DNA of 55,508 bases, taken from NCBI GenBank assembly GCA_900753305.1, contig CAADYR010000148.1:1-55508 (forward strand). The letters are read 5' to 3'. Positions 17,338 to 25,792 of the stretch are shown in pieces. Source of the DNA: Lachnospiraceae bacterium. Its GTDB lineage: Bacteria; Bacillota; Clostridia; Lachnospirales; Lachnospiraceae. Under the pieces are notes generated by a model. It did not search any database, had not been told where the DNA came from, and saw only the letters and a program-made list of their open reading frames with translations. How positions within the stretch are numbered: the first letter of the stretch is position 1; each line of letters opens with the position of its first letter. Made by a program: the position numbers and the translations under genes.

Positions 17338-18306
17338 CTATTGGCGGCTTCCTTCCCTTTTACTGCGATTTACTGCTTTTTCCGGCACACGGATTGTCTT
17401 AACACGTTTCTCCGGTGTCGCCACAGTATTCTTGGGAACAGCCTTAACATAATAGTAATATTCATCATCCTCGAACTGAACCATTTCTGTTCGGGAATAA
17501 TCAACGTTGAACACAAAAAACTGTAATACTTTAACAAGCAGTACTGATATGATACTGCCAAAAATAATGCCAATGATGGAAATATTGGTGCTGTACATCA
17601 AATCCCCAAACAGTAAGATCAGAATGTTCAAAAGTGCACCTGTGATCATTGCGATCGTCCATGCATGATCCACACTCAGTCTTCTGATAAACCACACCAC
17701 CAGTACTGTTGCAGCAAAAGCCACAACTGCTACCATCATTGCCCTGTTACCTAAAAAGGTATCAATGCAGTAGCGGAACTTATCCACCATACCATCCACA
17801 TCAAAAGTATTCAATACAGAGGCGCTGTCATTCATTCCTACAAGCATATAATATACGATCACGCCGCTTGCTACTGCTACAGAAGAAGCCGGTGTTCCCA
17901 CAAGCCCCACTGCCAAAGGCATAACATACGGAATTTTAAGTACAAAACACAATGGTGTCAGTAACACTGCAATAGTGTCCTTAGGTGAAAAGCGGAAGTA
18001 CAATATGAACAGCAGCAGGAATACCGCCAGTGCCACAATTGCACATTCCGGAGCAAATGCATACAGATGTGCCAATGTCACCGCTGCTGCGATCACAACA
18101 GTCAGATTCATTGGTAAAAAAGAACATAAAAGTGCAAGTATCAGTACTACTGCTGCATTCTTCAACGTGCTCATATAGCCAATGTTACTGTTGATCGCCA
18201 CAAGAGATACCAATGCAAGCAAAAACTTGCAAAAAGGTGTGATATAAAGTTCATATTTGCTGTAGAACTTTTTAAGCTGCTCCCTGAAAACAAGTAAATT
18301 AGTCAT
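17338..18306 (-). CDS. Polytopic membrane protein of unknown function upstream of cdaA (322 aa)
   Basis: I do not recognise the family with certainty. The protein has about eight to nine hydrophobic helices between residues 20 and 275, including LALLCSFLPMNLTVVIAAAV and LVGTPASSVAVASGVIVYYM. A cytoplasmic tail follows with an aromatic-acidic block (TEMVQFEDDEYYYYVKAV) and a very basic end (residues 290-322). Its position in the same run as cdaA, 26 bases upstream, suggests envelope biology or partnership with the cyclase, but this is inference. AAAGGATA precedes the ATG. Confidence 0.8.
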   Translation of the reverse strand: MTNLLVFREQLKKFYSKYELYITPFCKFLLALVSLVAINSNIGYMSTLKNAAVVLILALLCSFLPMNLTVVIAAAVTLAHLYAFAPECAIVALAVFLLLFILYFRFSPKDTIAVLLTPLCFVLKIPYVMPLAVGLVGTPASSVAVASGVIVYYMLVGMNDSASVLNTFDVDGMVDKFRYCIDTFLGNRAMMVAVVAFAATVLVVWFIRRLSVDHAWTIAMITGALLNILILLFGDLMYSTNISIIGIIFGSIISVLLVKVLQFFVFNVDYSRTEMVQFEDDEYYYYVKAVPKNTVATPEKRVKTIRVPEKAVNRSKREGSRQ

Positions 18307-18341
18307 AGTAATATCCTTTCATAGCTCTATATTATGTGCGT

Positions 18342-18740
18342 CTATCTTCTGCCCTCTTTGTCATAGAGATACGCAAGTTTCTTTAAATTATTATAATACA
18401 TTTTCAGGCTCTTTCTCGCTTTGGTATAGCGATATGTGTATATCATATAAGAGATCAGGGCATATACTGCCACAAAGATAAGATATACAATGACTACAGT
18501 CTTACCAAATCCCAGCAGATCCATCTTATAGATATCTGACATAAAAACTTCAAAATCATAAAAAATAAACAATCCAAATACAATCAGAAAAGCAAGTGTT
18601 GCACTGATAATGGATTTGATCACCTGAAGTCCGATATAATCGCCTCTGAAATAATTGCCTATTGCCACATTCTTTTTACCTTCATTTGCCTCATAGGCAG
18701 CCATCTTAGTCATTAATTTAATTCGTTCTTCATTTAACAT
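18342..18740 (-). CDS. Small membrane protein, two helices, unknown function (132 aa)
   Basis: No recognised domain. Two hydrophobic helices are visible, roughly residues 42-62 (IISATLAFLIVFGLFIFYDF) and 82-102 (VVIVYLIFVAVYALISYMIY). The cytoplasmic ends are charged: an N-terminal NEERIKLMTKMAAYEANEGK and a basic C-terminal RYTKARKSLKMYYNNLKKL. It lies between yvyF and the polytopic membrane protein, with AGGAAAC ahead of the ATG, in the same operon. It looks like a real gene by spacing, codon use and start signal. Confidence 0.75.
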   Translation of the reverse strand: MLNEERIKLMTKMAAYEANEGKKNVAIGNYFRGDYIGLQVIKSIISATLAFLIVFGLFIFYDFEVFMSDIYKMDLLGFGKTVVIVYLIFVAVYALISYMIYTYRYTKARKSLKMYYNNLKKLAYLYDKEGRR

Positions 18741-18778
18741 AGTTGATGTTTCCTTATATATCTGTCATACCCGACAGT

Positions 18779-19195
18779 TTATTCATGCTTATCCAGATAA
18801 CGCATTCTGTTGCGCGTATCACGTCTATCCGGTGCAGCCTGTACAATTGTCTTTGGCTTATCAATTGCATTGGACAGATTCTTCGCCATAGCTGCTTTAC
18901 ACTTTTCGCAATATTTACCTGCGCGGATCAAAGCTCCACAATTTTCACATGGAAGTTTGATCGGTGAGTCTTCCGTAAACTCCAGTCGTTCCTCACGGAT
19001 CCACTGCTGAATCTGGGATGTTTCCACCTCACACGTCTGTGCGACCTCTCGGATATCAGCTCTCGGATTCTCTCGTATATACTTCTTTACAACCTGAAAG
19101 CTCTCTTCTGCTTTTTCCTTACATGCCGGACAAATCGGAAGTCCTGCCACATAATTAAAAAGTTTGCCACATTTTCTGCAGTTTCTCACATTCAT
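18779..19195 (-). CDS. yvyF: YvyF-like flagellar operon protein (TIGR03826 type), 138 aa
   Basis: The protein has an N-terminal zinc-ribbon-like CRKCGKLF...CPACKEK, a helix-turn-helix-like middle (REVAQTCEVETSQIQQWIREE) and a second CxxC pair block, CENCGAL with CEKCKAAM. This is the architecture of YvyF/TIGR03826 proteins found next to comFC and flgM in Bacillus. Here it is 26 bases downstream of comFC, preserving that neighbourhood, although no flgM follows. The molecular function is unknown; a link to flagellar gene control has been proposed from context. Confidence 0.85.
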   Translation of the reverse strand: MNVRNCRKCGKLFNYVAGLPICPACKEKAEESFQVVKKYIRENPRADIREVAQTCEVETSQIQQWIREERLEFTEDSPIKLPCENCGALIRAGKYCEKCKAAMAKNLSNAIDKPKTIVQAAPDRRDTRNRMRYLDKHE

Positions 19196-19221
19196 TCTAT
19201 TATTCCCTCCATTACATCACA

Positions 19222-19944
19222 TTAGACCCCTTCACCGATGCAAAGGGTAATAAAATATACCTGTTCTACCCCATGGTGCCTTAATTCTTCTGCCACCGCA
19301 TCTATCGTACTGCCTGTCGTATACACATCATCGACGACAATAACTTTCTTTAATTTTACAACATCTGAACTAATAAAGAAAGCCTTTTTCAAATTATTTT
19401 GCCTTTCAAGCCCGTCTAATTCCTTTTGCGGGACTGTTCTGCACACTCTCTTTATAATATCAGTTCTCGCCGGTATTCCAAGAAGCGGTCCCAATTCACG
19501 TGTCAATACCTGCGCCTGATTGTATCCCCGCATCCTCTCTCTGGATGGATGCAGCGGAACAGGAATCAACGCCTGTGCACCCATATGCCTGATTTCCCAC
19601 TCCAGATGCCTGCCGATATCTTTTGCATAAAATTTTGCATATTCCATACGCCCCCGTGATTTGTAACGGTAAATACTTTCATGCATATCCTGATAATGAT
19701 ATAATGCATACCCATATTCAAATATATGCGTCCTTTTTTCACAATCAGTACAGTAGATTTTCGTATCATCCGTCAACCCTTTACTACACTTACGGCATCG
19801 CGCCCCTTCTATATATCTGATTTTCTTAACACAGTCCACACAGATAAGTTCATCCTCAACCGGCACAGGCTCATCACACACAGGACAACGTCTCGGATAT
19901 ACCAGATCCACTAATTTTCCTGCATATTTTGCATAATCTCGCAT
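19222..19944 (-). CDS. comFC: ComF family phosphoribosyltransferase-like protein
   Basis: An N-terminal zinc-binding part (PRRCPVCDEPV, CVDCVKKI, CRKCSKGL, CTDCEKR) is followed by a phosphoribosyltransferase fold with KKVIVVDDVYTTGSTIDAVAEEL (PRPP-binding loop) and IPVPLHPSRERMRGYNQAQVL. ComFC is needed for transformation in naturally competent bacteria; many non-competent Firmicutes keep it. Its ATG at 19944 is 34 bases inside the end of recD2, with AAGGA before it, so translation is probably coupled. At 240 residues it is of standard length. Confidence 0.92.
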   Translation of the reverse strand: MRDYAKYAGKLVDLVYPRRCPVCDEPVPVEDELICVDCVKKIRYIEGARCRKCSKGLTDDTKIYCTDCEKRTHIFEYGYALYHYQDMHESIYRYKSRGRMEYAKFYAKDIGRHLEWEIRHMGAQALIPVPLHPSRERMRGYNQAQVLTRELGPLLGIPARTDIIKRVCRTVPQKELDGLERQNNLKKAFFISSDVVKLKKVIVVDDVYTTGSTIDAVAEELRHHGVEQVYFITLCIGEGV

Positions 19945-22163
19945 ATTCTGTCCTTTAATCCCGTGAAACGTTTCTGTTCACTTGCATTCTCTATCATTTG
20001 TTTGACCGTATCACGGCTTCCAAGTATGGTGACACAGTTTTTCGCCCTTGTAACTCCGGTATAGAGCAGATTACGGTTAAAGAGCATCCTTGGTCCCGTA
20101 AGTAATGGCATGATAACCGCCGGATATTCACTACCCTGTGACTTATGGATCGTGATCGCATAGGCAAGTTCTATCTCTTCCAGTCCGCTAAGCGGATATG
20201 TCACTCTGCGCATGTCATCATATTCTACTATCAGTGTCTTGGCCGTTTCATTAATTTCCCTGATAATTCCTGTATCCCCATTGAATACACCCTGTCCGGA
20301 ATCAATAGGGATTCCATATCTGCTTACGATCTCCCACTCTAACTGATAATTATTTTTGATCTGCATTACTTTATCACCCAGCCTTAAGATGCCATCTCCG
20401 TGTCCCACTTCTATCTTTTCCGGTGAGGGTGGATTCAGATATTGCTGCAGGATCTTATTTAATACCTCAACACCCAGCGCCCCTTTACGCATCGGGGTCA
20501 GTACCTGAATATCCAAAGGTCCGGCATTCACATATTTGGGAAGCTTCTGTGTAATCAGCAGGATCATATGCTTATAAATGACATTGACATTATCCCTTTC
20601 CAGGAAAAAGAAATCACGACTCTTATTATCAAGGGAAATCTGTTTTCCCTCGTTGATCAGATGGGCATTCACAACAATGTCACTCTCTCCCGCCTGTCTG
20701 AATATCTTATTTAAAATTACAGTTGCAAAAGCTCCACTCTCCATAAGATCTTTCAATACCTGTCCCGGTCCTACAGACGGAAGCTGGTTACGATCTCCCA
20801 CCATGATCAAACGCGTACCCGGTGTGATCGCTTTCAGTAAAGCCTGAAACAGATAGATATCTACCATTGACATTTCATCGATAATAATTACATCTGCCTC
20901 TAACGGATTCAGGTCATTACGTTCAAAAGATGCATTTCTGTCCTCGTCCGAAGTACCTCCGTTCAATTCCAGAAGTCGGTGGATCGTTTTTGCTTCAAAG
21001 CCCGTAGCCTCTGTCATTCTTTTTGCTGCACGTCCTGTAGGTGCTGCCAGAAAAATATCACAGCCCTCCTCTTCAAAATAACGGATCATCATATTAATGG
21101 TCGTTGTTTTACCAGTACCAGGTCCACCGGACAAAAGAAAAATGCCATTCTCAATCGCATCCAGCACTGCTTTTCTCTGAAGTTCATCCAGTTGCATATG
21201 ATTCTCTGTTTCCAGATTCTCTATCTTTCTGGTAAGCCGTTGTCTCTCTATCATTGTCAGCCTGTCTGCCCCGGCAAATGCCTGCTGTAGTTCATATAAC
21301 ATTCTTGCACAGTTCAATTCAGCATAATAATAGGTCATACTGTAAACGCACTTTATATCATCCTTCATCTTAATGACCAGCTTCTTGTCAATTGCCAGAT
21401 TATCTACCTGTGGTGCTATCTGTTCCGGCTTCAGCTCCAGAAGTCTGGCTGCGCGTTCAAGCAGCATTGGTTCAGGCAGATATACATGCCCCTCCCCACC
21501 TGACTGTATCAGCGTATACAATATGCCGCTTCGGATTCTGTAATCTGAATCCGTATGTATACCGATCTTGGATGCAATCTCATCTGCAATACGAAATCCG
21601 ATCCCTGTTACATCCTCTGCCAGGCGATAAGGATTTTCCTGCATTACATTGTATAATCCCATTCCGTATCTTTGATAAATTTTTAACGCAAGTGTGTTTG
21701 AAATTCCATATTTTTGTAAAAAGATCATTGCCTCACGAATATCTCTTTTTTCTTCGACCTGTTCCGCAATTTCTCTTGCGATTCTTTCGCTGATGCCTTT
21801 GATCTCTACCAGTCTCTCTGGTTCTTCTTCTATGATCCGAAAGGTATCGTCACCAAATCTTTTGACTATTCTGGCTGCCAGCGCAGCCCCGACTCCTCTG
21901 ATCGCCCCTGAGCCAAGGTAACGTTCTATGGCAACTGAATCCTCCGGTGGTACGACACGATATTTTTCTACCTTAAATTGTGTTCCATAAACAGCGTGTT
22001 CAACATAATCACCATTTACTTCGATGCATTCTCCTTCATCCAGATGGGTAAATATTCCTGTACATGTAATTTCCTCTTCATCCGACATCAGATTAATGAC
22101 ACCATAACCGTTTAATGGATTTTTATATATAATGTGTTCCACGAATCCTTTACGTGTCTCCAC
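19911..22163 (-). CDS. recD2: RecD2-type ATP-dependent DNA helicase (750 aa)
   Basis: This is an SF1B helicase. An N-terminal OB-like region and helix-hairpin-helix repeats (AIRGVGAALAARIVKRFG, EDVTGIGFRIADEIASKIG) precede the motor. Walker A is LLSGGPGTGKTTTINMM near residue 350, motif II is VIIIDEMSMVD, motif III is IMVGDRNQLPSVGPGQ and the C-terminal motif is AYAITIHKSQGSEYPAVI. RecD2 is a 5'-3' helicase of genome stability outside RecBCD. The start is GTG at 22163 with GAGAGGA 7 bases upstream. It heads the run through comFC, yvyF, cdaA and glmM. Confidence 0.95.
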   Translation of the reverse strand: METRKGFVEHIIYKNPLNGYGVINLMSDEEEITCTGIFTHLDEGECIEVNGDYVEHAVYGTQFKVEKYRVVPPEDSVAIERYLGSGAIRGVGAALAARIVKRFGDDTFRIIEEEPERLVEIKGISERIAREIAEQVEEKRDIREAMIFLQKYGISNTLALKIYQRYGMGLYNVMQENPYRLAEDVTGIGFRIADEIASKIGIHTDSDYRIRSGILYTLIQSGGEGHVYLPEPMLLERAARLLELKPEQIAPQVDNLAIDKKLVIKMKDDIKCVYSMTYYYAELNCARMLYELQQAFAGADRLTMIERQRLTRKIENLETENHMQLDELQRKAVLDAIENGIFLLSGGPGTGKTTTINMMIRYFEEEGCDIFLAAPTGRAAKRMTEATGFEAKTIHRLLELNGGTSDEDRNASFERNDLNPLEADVIIIDEMSMVDIYLFQALLKAITPGTRLIMVGDRNQLPSVGPGQVLKDLMESGAFATVILNKIFRQAGESDIVVNAHLINEGKQISLDNKSRDFFFLERDNVNVIYKHMILLITQKLPKYVNAGPLDIQVLTPMRKGALGVEVLNKILQQYLNPPSPEKIEVGHGDGILRLGDKVMQIKNNYQLEWEIVSRYGIPIDSGQGVFNGDTGIIREINETAKTLIVEYDDMRRVTYPLSGLEEIELAYAITIHKSQGSEYPAVIMPLLTGPRMLFNRNLLYTGVTRAKNCVTILGSRDTVKQMIENASEQKRFTGLKDRICEIMQNMQEN

Positions 22164-22285
22164 TGTTTCGTCCTCTCTTCCTGTGTGTTATACAATTTTC
22201 TCACTTTTACTGTAATCACACTGTGACTATTGTATCAACTTTATTATTAAAATGCTATCCAATTGTAAAAACTCGTACTAAAAAA

Positions 22286-22304
22286 GGCACTCTCTTCGAG
22301 TGCC
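22286..22304 (-). terminator. Intrinsic terminator of the mreB-flagellar rod operon
   Basis: GGCACTC (22286-22292) pairs with GAGTGCC (22298-22304), followed on the minus strand by a six-base T-run. It lies 12 bases past the stop of the FlgJ-like gene. Confidence 0.85.
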
Positions 22305-22316
22305 TTAATGTATCTG

Positions 22317-22727
22317 TCATGACTCTTCTTCTGTTTTCTGTCCGGCGGATGCATTTTCCAATGATTGTGGATTGATACCGCTGTACTGAAGCTTCATCTG
22401 TTCATATAATGTCTGTGCAATTCCCAACGTTCCCTGTTCTGTTGCCTGAGAAGCAATGGTCTGCACTGCTGTATCTTTGAAGTAATCTACCATTTTAGAA
22501 GCGTAGGAACTATCTTCCTCACCTGAAAACAGTTTTGTAGAATCTATCATGGTATCAAATATCTTCTCCAGGAAATAAGATTCAAACTCTTTGCATACAT
22601 CCATTAATTCTTCATCTGATGCATTTGAATAATCCTGACTGGTCTTGCCAGTCAATGCTGATGCTTTACTGTTGGCCGCTGTGCTGGTCACATAATCTGT
22701 ATATAATGAACTTGTTCCAATATCCAT
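22317..22727 (-). CDS. FlgJ-like rod-binding protein without muramidase domain (136 aa)
   Basis: EELMDVCKEFESYFLEKIFDTM is the rod-binding (FlgJ N-terminal) signature, followed by YASKMVDYFKDTAVQTIASQ. The protein ends without the glucosaminidase domain of proteobacterial FlgJ, as is usual in Firmicutes. It is presumably a rod cap or scaffold for flagellar rod assembly. It is the last gene after mreB, flgF and flgG, with AAGGAGG before the ATG. Confidence 0.85.
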   Translation of the reverse strand: MDIGTSSLYTDYVTSTAANSKASALTGKTSQDYSNASDEELMDVCKEFESYFLEKIFDTMIDSTKLFSGEEDSSYASKMVDYFKDTAVQTIASQATEQGTLGIAQTLYEQMKLQYSGINPQSLENASAGQKTEEES

Positions 22728-22767
22728 CTCTGATCCTCCTTATGACATCTGTGTCACTTTACTGTCA

Positions 22768-23583
22768 TTAACGTTTCAACTGATTTGCCTGCTGAAGCAT
22801 CTCATCAGAGGTTGTGATTACTTTGGAATTCATTTCATATGCTCTCTGTGCCACGATCAGATTGACCATTTCATCTGCGATCTGTACATTAGAGCCTTCC
22901 AGATATCCCTGTTTCAAAGAACTCTTGGTCAGGTTGGAATTGCTGGCTTCATTCATCGCCACACCGCTGGCAGAAGTAACAGAATACAGGCTGTCGCCTT
23001 CTTTACTTAAGCCCGCAGGATTGTTAAACTGCCATAAGCCGATCGTAACTCCCAGACTCTGCGCATTACCATTATCATCCGGATAATATAAAGTACCATC
23101 TTTGCTGATCGTTACTTTACTTACTACCGCATCACTGTCCAATACGATAGGCTCTCCGGAACTGCTAAGCACCGGAAGTCCGTCTGATGTCGTAAGTGTC
23201 ATTCCATCATTGCCTACGGCAAATACAAAATGACCATTTCTGGTATAATATGTATTTCCATCATCCCCACGTATGCCAAAAAATCCGTTTCCGTCAATTG
23301 CAAAATTAGCCGGTCCTGATGATTCCAACAGGCTGCCCTGTGTAAAAACAGATGTGATAGAGGAATTCCTTACACCCAGACCAACTTCTGCACCAATTGG
23401 TTTATTCTCACCGTTTGCAGTTGTTGTCCTGGTCTGTACCGTCTGATACAGAAGTGACTTGAATTCCATGGATTCACTCTTATATCCTGTTGTGTTAACG
23501 TTTGCAAGATTATTGGAAATATTATCTACATTAAGCTGCTGTGCAATCATACCGGTTGCACCTGTCCATAAAGATCTGACCAT
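22768..23583 (-). CDS. flgG: Flagellar basal-body rod protein FlgG (FlhP-like)
   Basis: The N-terminal LWTGATGMIAQQLNVDNISNN is the rod-protein heptad start, followed by LANVNTTGYKSESMEF. The middle has GPANFAIDGNGFFGI, and the C-terminal YLEGSNVQIADEMVNLIVAQ with AYEMNSKVITTSDEML is the coiled-coil tail of axial proteins. The 271-residue length fits FlgG. It builds the distal rod of the flagellum. It lies 42 bases after flgF. In B. subtilis the equivalent mbl-flhO-flhP order is known, so this may correspond to flhP. Confidence 0.93.
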   Translation of the reverse strand: MVRSLWTGATGMIAQQLNVDNISNNLANVNTTGYKSESMEFKSLLYQTVQTRTTTANGENKPIGAEVGLGVRNSSITSVFTQGSLLESSGPANFAIDGNGFFGIRGDDGNTYYTRNGHFVFAVGNDGMTLTTSDGLPVLSSSGEPIVLDSDAVVSKVTISKDGTLYYPDDNGNAQSLGVTIGLWQFNNPAGLSKEGDSLYSVTSASGVAMNEASNSNLTKSSLKQGYLEGSNVQIADEMVNLIVAQRAYEMNSKVITTSDEMLQQANQLKR

Positions 23584-23625
23584 ATCTAACCCTCCTTAGC
23601 AATTCATGCTCATACCAGTGTTTTC

Positions 23626-24405
23626 CTATACTTTACCTACCTGATTCACGGATTTATCCAGTGATTCATCATAAGTTGTAATCAGTTTCTGATTTGCTTC
23701 ATACTGACGTTGAATAGAAATCATATTTACCATTTCTTTCACAACGGATGTATTGGACATTTCCAGATATCCCTGATGTATTGTTGCATCGGTCGCATCA
23801 GAGGCTGTTGCACCTTCTACTGCGTCCCACATTGTTTCGCCATAATGGGTCAGATAATTTGTATCTTCAAATTCTGTGATTTTTAACTGTGCCACCAGTC
23901 TGTCATCCTGATAGATCCTGCCGTCTCCATCAATTACTGTGTTGGCTGCTGTGGTGGAAAGCTGAATTCTGCCGTTTTGTCCCAGCACATAGTCGCCATC
24001 CTTGGTTACCAGATAGCCATCTGCTGTAACGGTAAATCCACCATCTCTTGTATATTTTGTAGAAGTCTCTCCCGCCTTATTGGTAAACTCGATGTTAAAG
24101 AACCCATCACCGGAAATTGCGAGATCATAGGTATTGCCAGTGTCTCTGAGCGACCCCTGATCAAAATCCGTATACGTCTCACCAATCTTAACACCCAGGC
24201 TCATGTTACCCAGCTTCTTAGGTGTATTAAGAAATTCCGTTGTGTCCTTGATTTTAACTGCCATTACTTCCGAATAGGACTGGCTGGTAGATCCTTCCTT
24301 CTTAAATCCGGTGGTATCTGCATTTGCCAGGTTATTCGACATGATATCCATTCTATACTGTTCGTTGAGCATACCAGTATAGGCTGTATAAAGACCTCTA
24401 AGCAT
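23626..24405 (-). CDS. flgF: Flagellar rod protein FlgF (FlhO-like)
   Basis: The 259-residue protein starts LRGLYTAYTGMLNEQYRMD with MSNNLANADTTGFKKEGS. It has DLAISGDGFFNIEF in the middle and SNTSVVKEMVNMISIQRQYEAN in the C-terminal axial coiled coil, all rod/hook family marks. It is a proximal-rod component next to flgG. The ribosome binding site GGAGG sits 5 bases before the ATG but is locked in a hairpin at 24411-24436, so translation may depend on ribosomes finishing mreB. Confidence 0.9.
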   Translation of the reverse strand: MLRGLYTAYTGMLNEQYRMDIMSNNLANADTTGFKKEGSTSQSYSEVMAVKIKDTTEFLNTPKKLGNMSLGVKIGETYTDFDQGSLRDTGNTYDLAISGDGFFNIEFTNKAGETSTKYTRDGGFTVTADGYLVTKDGDYVLGQNGRIQLSTTAANTVIDGDGRIYQDDRLVAQLKITEFEDTNYLTHYGETMWDAVEGATASDATDATIHQGYLEMSNTSVVKEMVNMISIQRQYEANQKLITTYDESLDKSVNQVGKV

Positions 24406-24410
24406 ATGTT

Positions 24411-24436
24411 CCTCCTAATCGCGGGTGATTAAGAGG
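24411..24436 (-). promoter_or_regulatory. Hairpin sequestering the flgF ribosome binding site
   Basis: On the minus strand CCTCTTAATC (24427-24436) pairs over ten positions, including one G-U pair, with GATTAGGAGG (24411-24420) across a 6-base loop. The 3' arm contains the GGAGG of flgF. The 5' arm begins 8 bases past the mreB stop, close enough for a terminating ribosome to open it. Confidence 0.6.
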
Positions 24437-24444
24437 CAGTTGTA

Positions 24445-25440
24445 CTATAAATCTTCCCTTGCACCTGCGAGGAACTCTACATATTTACCGGTTCCGATCG
24501 CAACTGCTGTCATAGGATCTTCTGCTGTCATTGTATTGATTCCGGTTCTGGATTCTACCAGATCCTCCAGTCCACGGAGCAAACTTCCGCCACCGGTCAA
24601 TACGATACCGCGGTCTGCGATGTCTGCTGCCAGTTCTGGTGGAGTCTTCTCCAGGACACTGTGAATCGTGTCAATGATCTGAGATGTTGTCTCGCGAAGT
24701 GCCTCTTCTGTTTCTTCGGAGGATACGCGGATAGTCTTAGGAAGACCAGTTACAAGATTACGTCCTCGGACGTCCATGTAATCTACTTCTGCTCTCTTGA
24801 ATGCTGACCCAATCTTAATCTTAATGTCTTCTGCTGTTCTTTCACCAATCAAAAGATTATGTTTCTTTCTCATGTAACGTACGATGGCTTCATCAAAGTC
24901 ATCGCCTGCAACTTTGATAGATGCGCTGACTACAGTACCGCCAAGAGAAATGACAGCAATGTCAGAAGTACCGCCACCGATATCTACGATCATATTTCCG
25001 CAGGGCTTGCTGATATCGATTCCTGCACCGATTGCTGCTGCAATAGGTTCTTCGATAATCTTAACATCTCTTGCACCTGCCTGATAAGTTGCGTCTTCTA
25101 CTGCTTTCTTCTCTACTTCGGTTACTCCACTGGGTACACATACAGCAATGATAGGCTTACGGAAAGTCTTTCTTCCAAGTGCCTTCTGTATAAAGTGCTT
25201 CATCATCTGCTCTGTTACCTTATAATCAGAGATAACACCCTGTCTGAGTGGTCTGACTGCTACAATATTGCCCGGTGTTCTACCAAGCATCAGTCTCGCA
25301 TCTTCTCCGATGGCTTTGATCTTATCAGTATCTCTATCGAAGGCAACTACTGACGGCTCCTTCAAAACTACACCCTTACCACGGATGTAAACTAATATAC
25401 TTGCGGTTCCAAGGTCGATTCCAATATCTGTGTATTGCAT
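24445..25440 (-). CDS. MreB/Mbl-family actin-like shape protein (331 aa)
   Basis: IGIDLGTASILVYIRGKG is the phosphate-1 loop, MIVDIGGGTSDIAVISLGG the phosphate-2 loop and GIVLTGGGSLLRGLEDL the adenosine motif of the actin ATPase fold. PSGVTEVEKKAVEDATYQAG is typical of MreB proteins. It polymerises under the membrane and guides wall synthesis. The gene leads flgF and flgG, the same linkage as mbl-flhO-flhP in Bacillus, so Mbl-like is a fair label, but MreB and Mbl cannot be separated without a tree. It has its own promoter upstream. Confidence 0.94.
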   Translation of the reverse strand: MQYTDIGIDLGTASILVYIRGKGVVLKEPSVVAFDRDTDKIKAIGEDARLMLGRTPGNIVAVRPLRQGVISDYKVTEQMMKHFIQKALGRKTFRKPIIAVCVPSGVTEVEKKAVEDATYQAGARDVKIIEEPIAAAIGAGIDISKPCGNMIVDIGGGTSDIAVISLGGTVVSASIKVAGDDFDEAIVRYMRKKHNLLIGERTAEDIKIKIGSAFKRAEVDYMDVRGRNLVTGLPKTIRVSSEETEEALRETTSQIIDTIHSVLEKTPPELAADIADRGIVLTGGGSLLRGLEDLVESRTGINTMTAEDPMTAVAIGTGKYVEFLAGAREDL

Positions 25441-25542
25441 ATGGCTCTTTGCCCCTTTCTAAATGGTTGGTTATTCTCTATCGCGTAATTTTTCTTGTTT
25501 TCATTATTATTACCAATGATGTCAATTTAAACATACTAAGTC

Positions 25543-25570
25543 ATTATAACCTAAACTATCCATTTTTCAA
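25543..25570 (-). promoter_or_regulatory. Sigma-A-type promoter of the mreB-flgF-flgG operon
   Basis: TTGAAA (25565-25570) and TATAAT (25543-25548) on the minus strand are 16 bases apart, about 100 bases ahead of the mreB ATG. There is no sigma-28 motif here, so the rod genes appear to follow housekeeping transcription. Confidence 0.6.
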
Positions 25571-25743
25571 AGGGGTTTCACACTTTTTTTACAATAAAAC
25601 ACCCAGAAACCCGATCATTCCATCTGTAACCTATATCGGTTGATTTAACATAATACTTTAGTATTTTTCGCAATATTATGTAAATTTATTATATTATCTG
25701 ACACTTTATTTGTAAACATATATTTTTCATAAATTTTTCATAA

Positions 25744-25785
25744 AAAAAGACTCGTCAAAAATATTTTTAACGAATCTTTCCAACA
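25744..25785 (-). terminator. Intrinsic terminator after uvrA
   Basis: On the minus strand AAAGATTCGT pairs with ACGAGTCTTT around an AT-rich loop (one G-U or mismatch position), followed by a T-run. It lies just past the uvrA stop at 25793. Confidence 0.65.
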
Positions 25786-25792
25786 TTATAAT

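Larger units (their letters stand above)
25441..25792. other. AT-rich intergenic region between mreB and uvrA
   Basis: These 352 bases hold the mreB promoter (25543-25570) on one side and the uvrA terminator (25744-25785) on the other. In between is strongly AT-rich DNA with no convincing open frame, RNA gene or repeat. Confidence 0.7.

Noticed and set aside
22317..22727. Truncated FlgJ
   Set aside because: Firmicute rod-binding proteins normally lack the muramidase domain, and the gene has clean start and terminator signals.
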